Below, in pieces: positions 57,233-64,000 of a stretch of DNA of 64,000 nt (position 1 is the stretch's first letter; every line of letters begins with the position of its first letter). The notes below the pieces were generated by a model. The model saw only the letters and a list, made by a program, of their open reading frames with translations, was not told the DNA's origin and did not search any database. The position numbers and the translations under genes were made by a program. The DNA comes from Xylaria sp. FL1777 (lineage: Eukaryota > Ascomycota > Sordariomycetes > Xylariales > Xylariaceae): NCBI GenBank assembly GCA_022578965.1, contig MU400532.1, forward strand, positions 124,001 to 188,000, in the 5' to 3' direction.

Positions 57233-60200
57233 GTTGATTGATTGACTGATACTGATTAATTATCTTTAACATCGGGTTCTGGGCGTTTAGCAACTTTGCA
57301 TACTCCCTAAAGGATATCAGACGTGTCCAGGTCTATGATATAGTGAAATTGTTAGTCTGTGTGTGTCCTTGCGGCTTGTCAGCTTCTTCTATAAGAACGG
57401 ATATTTCGTTGTTGAATGTGATAATGATAGTGATGACTACCTTTGCTACTCGTTATGCTAGGTGACTGCGTATAGGTCTATCTATTTACTCTGGGACATA
57501 TACATCTACGGAGTGGCCTAGAAAAGGGAAAGAAAATGTAGTCAAGCAAATGCTAGGTTACTGTAAAGAATCCAAGGACAGTGCAATCTAATCGACCCGA
57601 GCCATTTCTCCCAGTCTTACCATTAAGTTCACTACATATACAATACCTCCTGTCAATATTCATTCAGAAATTGAAGCCACCACCAGTGTGTAGATACTCA
57701 ATAGCGAGTTTCATATGCCAATCAAATCCCAGCGCTGATTTGCGTTTCCTAACCATACCTATATGGTTTGTGAGAAGTTGGGCCGTGTCATACTTACATA
57801 AAGAGTGTCAATACATCTTCTTATCAACATAGACACCTTCCAAAAACTTGAAGAGCTTGAAAGAGGCGTACAGTGTGTTTTATTAACTACATGATCAAAC
57901 CTGTACCACCATTTGCTCCTTCGCCAACTGGATGTTTGGCTCACTCTCAATAAGCTCGGCGCTCGAGATCGGCCTCATAATATGTCTAGTTACTCTACAG
58001 AATGCAATGGACACATTCTGTTCCCAAATCTAGCGAAATGAGGTGGGTGTAAGAGTATATACTAAAGCAAGAGCAGACGGAAAGGGGGTCAATAGCCATA
58101 CAATAGGTAGGTTGGTCAATTAGCCCCTAGGCCCTTCCAATCTAATTGGGGGAATAGCCCAGTTTATATATACGCACGAAGTCCACTGTATAGACCCCTA
58201 GGAGTCTATATGTGACTATATTCTCTGACATGCCTTCAGCGCCAATCTCTAGTTAGGCGAACTTAAACTTACGTGGGTAGGGCTAAGATGAAATAGAGCA
58301 CGGGGTTGAGTATGTAGATAAAGCAACTGTTTGGGGTGGGGGACACTTGGATGACTCTAAGTAGCAGACTCCCGAATATCCTGATCACATTTGCCTCTTG
58401 GTCTGAGTCTCTCGACTAAATACTTTCCCGACTCAATAACGATGCGATGCTAGTTAGGTATGTAGCCTTGAAACACCGGCATTGATGTCTGGCGATACGA
58501 TCAGGAGGTAGGTCACCGATAGATTGCCTGTAGTCAGGGCTCAATAGCATTGACTACTCACCCTATTAAGCTAGGAGGTGTTAAATCCTTATATTTACCA
58601 TAGCTAATAGAACCACCCGGCGGGGTTCTGGCTACCACCCAATGACTTTTTTATGTGCCAGTTGACGGCCCCTAATGCAGTACCTATTAAGCGCGATATT
58701 CCAGACTCGTAGAGATACCTGGGGACCATGTTAGTTTTAGCACGTTAATGAATTGCTGGGTTCTAGCACGGTACCTGGATGAGCCACAGTTGCCTGCAAC
58801 CAACCAAGGTTTCTGTAGAAAAGACTAATATCAAGACCTTATAAATATGTAGGGTCAAGGCCAATGGAATATTCATTGATTAGCTTGTTAATTCTCTTCA
58901 GTACTGGTGGGCTTAGGGAGACACGTCGATCTCAAAACTTTTGAAGGTCGCCTCACTAGACCTACCCGGCTCAACGGCAGATGGTAGCATAGGCAGCAAA
59001 TGCAATTAGCAGCACACTGATCGTGCATAATAAACAGACAGGGAGGCGTATGGTAGCTCTAATGCTGAAATCTCATGAGGGAGGTTAGTGTCAGCGCTAG
59101 TGTCTAAGCAAAGCGGTATTGAGTGCGCCATGGAGATTTCAAATGCTATCGCTAGAGGATGTGCTGGCTGAGCTGATGGACTAGTTCAGGCTTATCAGCG
59201 AACGAGGGGGCGAAGAGAGTAATACTCTTGTCCGAGGGGGGATTGTTTTCATTCTGTATGAGTTCTTCCTATTGGTGTACAGATAGTTGCACTGGAATAG
59301 ATTTCGGTGGCTTTCGAGGAGCTGTTGCCGGTCGGACTGAACGTCCCGCATATACAGACCGAGGAAAATTACATTTGTAGCGGATTGGTCAGTAGATGGA
59401 GGAGATTTAATAATATCCAGGGAGCTTAGTGCACCATGGCGAATGCTTATCGGGGATTTTAATAAAGTGGTTCTCCTTGCTTGTTATGTTATGTATCCTG
59501 CGCATGTCGAGGTCGCCTCAATATAGAGAAGATGATGAGATCTTGTCTGCAGCCGCAAAGCTAGGAATGGACGGTACTTTTTTCTACGGCAAAATTACTG
59601 CGGGACAGTGGGAAGCTGTTCTCATACATAGACTGACAATGATTCCGTGCATAAATTCTGGGGTAATGAGGTTGATGCTGACGACCTATATTTTGACCTA
59701 TATTTTTCCGCCTTTGATGGACTGCGGTAGGGTTTCACGAGAATTGGCTGATCACCAGTAGAATTGAAAGGCGCATGATGTAGTGATAAAATTAGAAAGC
59801 ACCGACTGTGCCATTATCGTCTTGGGTTGTCGCTGTGGGGTTGGTGAGCAAGCACAGGATGAATACTAGAGATGGTCCAGTGGTGGGGTTCTCGGACATA
59901 TGATCGCCATGTCGGTGACAAGAGTCCACGATGACCACATTTACGGACATAATTCGCCTCTCGAGTCTGCCTCCGGAGGCAGCCATAGGTCCGAGATAGC
60001 ACAATCGATCGGAGCAAGACGGGAATGCCAACCACATTTATTCGGTTGGCAATATACCTAAGGGAATAATAGGTTGGGTGATAGGTTAGGGTAGTGAGTC
60101 TCGCGGATCTGTCCAAGCAGCCAGGAGGATGGAGAGGCAAACAACCAAACCGGCAGCCAGGATTGCTCCAATTCGGGTGCGTACTCAGGAAGTAAGGCAG

Positions 60201-61479
60201 GCCGATCGGTCCGTCACACAGTAGATATGTACCCCAAAGACGTGCTTTTCATAGGGCTGAATCTAGGTTGCGAGATTGGAACGCGACAGTTCCTATTTTA
60301 GTCGCTACCCCCACCATTTTGTCCTTGTTCAAGATGCGCATAGCTTCTGATTGGCGCGCACGAAGATTGTATAGGTACTAGTTGCTGATCAAGTTCCCGT
60401 CATTACCCCAGTCCATCTGGATGCCAGTTAGATGCAAGAGCAAAGAGCTATCAGTTTAATGTATACCTTACTTAGTACAACCGAACCAACCTGGTTAGCC
60501 GCATAACATAACACAACATCATGCTTCAAATGAAGAGCAGGATGGAATAATTGGGATCGGAAACAAGACGTAAAAAACCATAGGAAGATGGCTTGTGTGT
60601 AGAATAAGTAGGTATTGTAGTGCCGATATTCCGATTCACGGGGAAATGGTCTGTATATTACCTTAGGTACTTCGCGCAGGAGGTTTGCCTGGCTAGGCGT
60701 GTATTCGTATAATCGAGATATTGTAGGTGTGTCCAGGCAAGACAAGGAGGCAAGGGGTTGTAGTAACTACTGACATAATATGAGTAACATATCCCGGACC
60801 TAGATACCTAGCAATTAAAGTGCTTATGGCAGCCATGAGTACTGCTGGAGGCTGGCCATGTCACCTTGTACCTGCATTGGTACACAGATGATGCATGAGA
60901 TGTATAATGTATAAGATGGAAAATAATACAGAGAGGTGCCGTAATCAATAGGTAAGGCAATAGCAAGATGCATCAGCGACTAGGTACCTGGGTATACTGT
61001 TGGGGCCACCTCCGGGATCAACTACACGGTAGGTACCTACATGTAGGAGAGGTACCACCTAATTTATGTTGTAAAGTGTAGGTCCTCTGGTACACTGCAC
61101 CGGTGGGTGGGTTGCAAAAGCGGAGATGCCATCGATTGGGCAAGTGGGGCCGCTGATTACATAACATGTGCTGTGGCTTTCCCAATACCATCGCACCTCT
61201 GCGACTACATCACGTCCTGGCAAGACCGCGTTCCCGTTGCTATTTTCACATCCTCCCCCCGGCTACAGCACGAATGACCGGCACAGGCCGCGCCAACGCT
61301 ACCCCCGTCGCGAAATCTTGCCCTGGAACACCCATTTTACTCTGTCAAATGCCTTTTTGCCGCCATCCGCCACAACTCGAGCCCCTCGCACCAACTCTTG
61401 CGACGCGCTGATTACCGCCCCCCTCGACCTCTGCTTCGCTCTTTTGTAGCCCATCCGTGGTAGACTGAACGCCGGGATC
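55971..61479. other. Long gene-poor stretch
   Basis: About 5.5 kb without a convincing gene. It contains an AT-to-GT dinucleotide microsatellite (57194-57232), a C-run followed by a T-run (57003-57029), and further TACCTA/TAGGTA words near 60780-61060. A 110-codon open frame at 59429-59761 lacks an ATG at its start and any motif. The final part is the NTO1 promoter. Confidence 0.5.
57194..57232. repeat. Compound (AT)n(GT)n microsatellite
   Basis: About 13 AT units pass directly into about 7 TG units. Confidence 0.9.
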
Positions 61480-63994
61480 ATGGCCCCTAGCCCGAGGACG
61501 CCAAGGACAACTTCTTCGGCACGCCAGCGAGCCCGCCAGTCGGACACGGCCTCCACCGCGCGACGCGCTCGTCCTTCTAGCATTGTGGCTGCTACCGAGC
61601 CTCCCCTGAAGCGACGGCGATATGTCCCTGGTGGTCCTGGCGGTGGCGGACGGTTTCTTGACAAGAACGAAGAAGATCCAATGGATACCATTGCGACAAC
61701 CGGTGCCCGCCCCCGGACCCGCCCCAGCATCTCCAACAGTGCGGCCTCCCCCTCTCTCTACCCCCCACGGCGTGAACGAAGCACCCGTATTCGAACTTCC
61801 ACTCGCATTGAACAAGACGACGAGATGCAGATAAGCTCTGCAGCTGCCGTTGCAGCCGCCGTTGTGCAAAGCGAAGGTTACAAGCCGCGAGAAGAACGAG
61901 GCTGGGAAGAATTTCATCCAAATCTAGATATCGAAGGCACCTTTATGCTGTTTCATGCCGAAGATGTGGATGGTACTGCCAAGCCTATACCTGAGACTCC
62001 ATCTGGAAAGCTCATCTTCGGAGATTCCAATGATATTGGTAGTCCTTCTAAAGACCAAGCTCGTGCTTCTCCCAGTGTCCAAGCAAACGGGGTCCTATTC
62101 ACCACGCAAAATGTTGTAACAACAACCCCCACGAGGCGACGAGGCGCGCGGCAGTCGTTGTATGCTACACGTGGTGACACAGTGTTGGCACCAAATACTC
62201 CTACTCCACTGCCCATTCACGGCCAGAATAACAAAGAGAAGCTTGATCTCAAACAACCCCTATATCGAAAAACGGATCGCATCTTACTTTTTGAGAGTAA
62301 GACGTTTGGTCAGGCCCGATATGTCGATAAAGCCATGATGAATATCGGGTATCAAGAGAGCGATAATTATATCCGACCAGAGCGTCGGTTGATTAAAGCC
62401 ACAGATGGAAGCGTTGAAGATGACCAAGATACCTCAGCTGTTTCTAAGACCGAGGGCGAGATATCGCATCAGCCTACTAATATTCTAGGACGTGTAGAGT
62501 ATGACATGGATGAACAGGACGACATGTGGTTGGAGGCTTATAATGCACACCGCAAGAGTCAGGGCTGGAATCCAGTTACTCGTGAGGTCTTTGAAATAAC
62601 GATTACAAAGATCGAGAAGGAATGGCACGCCTTGGAGAAGAGAATACCGAAACCAAATCCCAAGCCACCACAAACGCATAGGCCTCGATCAAGTTCTGCG
62701 GCGGCCGTTAGTGGCGACCCTCAGCCGGGCGAAGAACAAGATAGTAAATGCGCGATATGCGATGACGGTGATTGTGAGAATACCAACGCCATCGTATTTT
62801 GTGACGGGTGCGATTTGGCGGTTCACCAAGAATGCTATGGTGTCCCATTTATCCCAGAGGGGCAATGGCTGTGCCGGAAATGCCAATTGATTGGGCGTGG
62901 TGTACCTGTAAGTCACACGCATCCCCTGGCCTGCCTGTCTGGTCTACGCTAACTGTCTTTATTTAGACTTGCATATTCTGCCCCAACTCTGATGGCGCTT
63001 TCAAACAGACAAACTCCTCGAAATGGGCTCACCTCCTCTGTGCCATGTGGATACCCGAGGTCACCCTTGGTAACCATACCTTCATGGAGCCTGTCATGGA
63101 TGTGGACAAGGTGCCCAAAAGTCGATGGAAGCTGACATGCTACATTTGCAATCAGCAGATGGGTGCATGCATTCAGTGCGGAAACAAGGCTTGCTACCAA
63201 GCTTTTCATGTTACTTGCGCCCGTCGTGCTCGTTTGTTCTTGAGGATGAAGAACAGCTCGGGCGCTCTAGACGTTCTTGACGGCAGCACTAATTTGAAGG
63301 CCTTATGCGATAAGCATTGCCCATCTGAGTACGCCAAGGAGAATGATGTAGTTCAAGCAACTAAGAGTGCGAAAAAGTTCTACAAAAAAACCATGCGAGG
63401 TCGCCTCTGGGCTAATAACCAGGCATCAGCAATGGCTTTGGCAGCTTCGCACCGCCATTTGATCACCGACCACCCGCCGGATGAATCGCAGATCACCGGT
63501 GCTAAGCTTTCGGCTGTTCTGGGAGACAAAAGGGGCCAGCAGGGAAAGTCAATATGGAAGCTTCCCTCTGGCGCTCCCGTCATTCCCCAAGCCGTCTTTG
63601 ATATTGTCGAGTCGTCCCTTCAGCGATTTAATTTCTTGAAACGGAAGGAATTTGTCAGTGATGCTTGTCGCTACTGGACCTTGAAACGAGAGATGCGTCG
63701 GGGTGCGGCCCTTTTGAAGCGGTTACAACTCCAGATGGAAGCCTTCTCGTCAATGGAGCTCACTCGTCGCAACTTTGCTGCAATGGGATCTAGTGGCAAA
63801 GCTAGATTGACTAGGAGAATCGAGTTCGCCGAGATGCTTCTGAAGGATCTTGAACAGTTGAAGTCCCTTTCTCAAGAGATAGTGGACAAGGAACAAAGCA
63901 AACTAGACGCTGCCGAGATGGAACGCGATTTCGTGGATACCTGCTACTTCCCCATTCACAAACTCTTGCCACCAGTTATTGAGAAAGCCATTGC
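61480..63994 (+). CDS. NTO1: NTO1/BRPF-like PHD-finger subunit of the NuA3 histone acetyltransferase complex (5' part)
   Basis: Exon 1 (61480-62907) and exon 2 (62967-63994) are in frame across a 59-bp intron (GTAAGT...ATTTAG). The window ends inside a GTAAGT donor at 63995, so the 3' part is missing. The N-terminus is basic and Ser/Thr/Arg-rich. An EPL1-like segment includes RVEYDMDEQDDMWLEAYN. PHD finger 1 (about 424-470) has the full C4HC3 set, from CAICDDGDCENTNAIVFCDGCDLAVHQECYG to WLCRKC. A zinc knuckle and extended PHD2 follow: TCIFCPNSDGAFKQT, WAHLLCAMWIPEV, CYICNQQMGACIQCGNKACYQAFHVTCARRA. Human BRPF1 and yeast Nto1 share this PHD-knuckle-PHD cassette and bridge the acetyltransferase to histone H3. 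A bromodomain would be expected beyond the window. Nuclear location is expected. Confidence 0.92.
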
Positions 63995-64000
63995 GTAAGT

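Noticed and set aside
59429..59761. A 110-codon plus-strand open frame
   Set aside because: Begins at GTG, with no motif and no splice context.
1..64000. CRISPR arrays, prophage, intact transposons or rRNA genes
   Set aside because: No regularly spaced repeats, transposase or reverse-transcriptase motifs, terminal repeats or rRNA core sequences were seen.

Overview
This window looks like nuclear DNA of a filamentous ascomycete (Pezizomycotina, most likely a Sordariomycete; that rank is an inference). Nearly every gene has short introns with GTRNGT donors, CTAAC-like branch sites and YAG acceptors. The families are typical of such fungi: two Zn2Cys6 regulators, Ypp1, Rix1, Pdx1, the Nto1 PHD protein, a GPI-type GH16 enzyme and a Ure2-like GST. 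I find 16 well supported protein genes and one doubtful one in 64 kb, so the region is gene-poor. No rRNA, complete tRNA, CRISPR array, phage or intact transposon was seen.

Layout. At 2.6-3.8 kb is an SMP-30/gluconolactonase-like hydrolase (+), convergent with an N-terminal protein methyltransferase at 4.0-5.2 kb (-). A secreted Gly/Tyr-rich repeat protein lies at 5.9-6.8 kb (-). Ypp1 (8.5-12.3 kb, -) and Rix1 (13.4-15.8 kb, +) are divergent, and Rix1 converges on a WW-domain protein (16.6-17.5 kb, -). After a 2.8-kb gap comes a GPI-type GH16 glucanase (20.3-21.5 kb, +). A GST (23.2-23.9 kb, -) is divergent from a Zn2Cys6 regulator (24.4-27.0 kb, +), which is convergent with a second Zn2Cys6 regulator (27.4-30.7 kb, -). 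A CoA-transferase family III protein follows (34.3-36.1 kb, +). Pdx1 (38.2-39.6 kb, -) and a mitochondrial membrane protein (40.3-41.4 kb, +) share a divergent promoter region. Next are a hexapeptide acetyltransferase (42.5-43.3 kb, -), a weak small gene (45.4-46.1 kb, -), a 7-kb gene-poor stretch, a large LRR protein (53.4-56.0 kb, +), a 5.5-kb gene-poor stretch, and the 5' part of NTO1 (61.5 kb to the end, +), cut at an intron donor.

Most genes are unrelated housekeeping functions: PI4-kinase scaffold, 60S ribosome assembly, pyruvate dehydrogenase, and histone acetylation through NuA3. The accessory part is 20-36 kb, where a wall or glucan enzyme, a GST, two pathway-type regulators and a CoA-transferase sit together without a biosynthetic backbone gene.

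The most unusual noncoding signals are: a tRNA acceptor/T-arm minihelix with a Pol III-type T run inside the divergent mitochondrial promoter; a triple ~31-bp repeat with A-box-like cores beside an oppositely oriented B box at 7.5 kb; a pair of CGTAC-N2-GTACG dyads at 18.7 kb; a 12-bp CGG/CCG palindrome plus a 10-bp inverted repeat between the GST and its divergent regulator; and a three-codon uORF just before the LRR gene. All gene models were spliced by eye from sequence signals and protein-family fit, with no transcript evidence.
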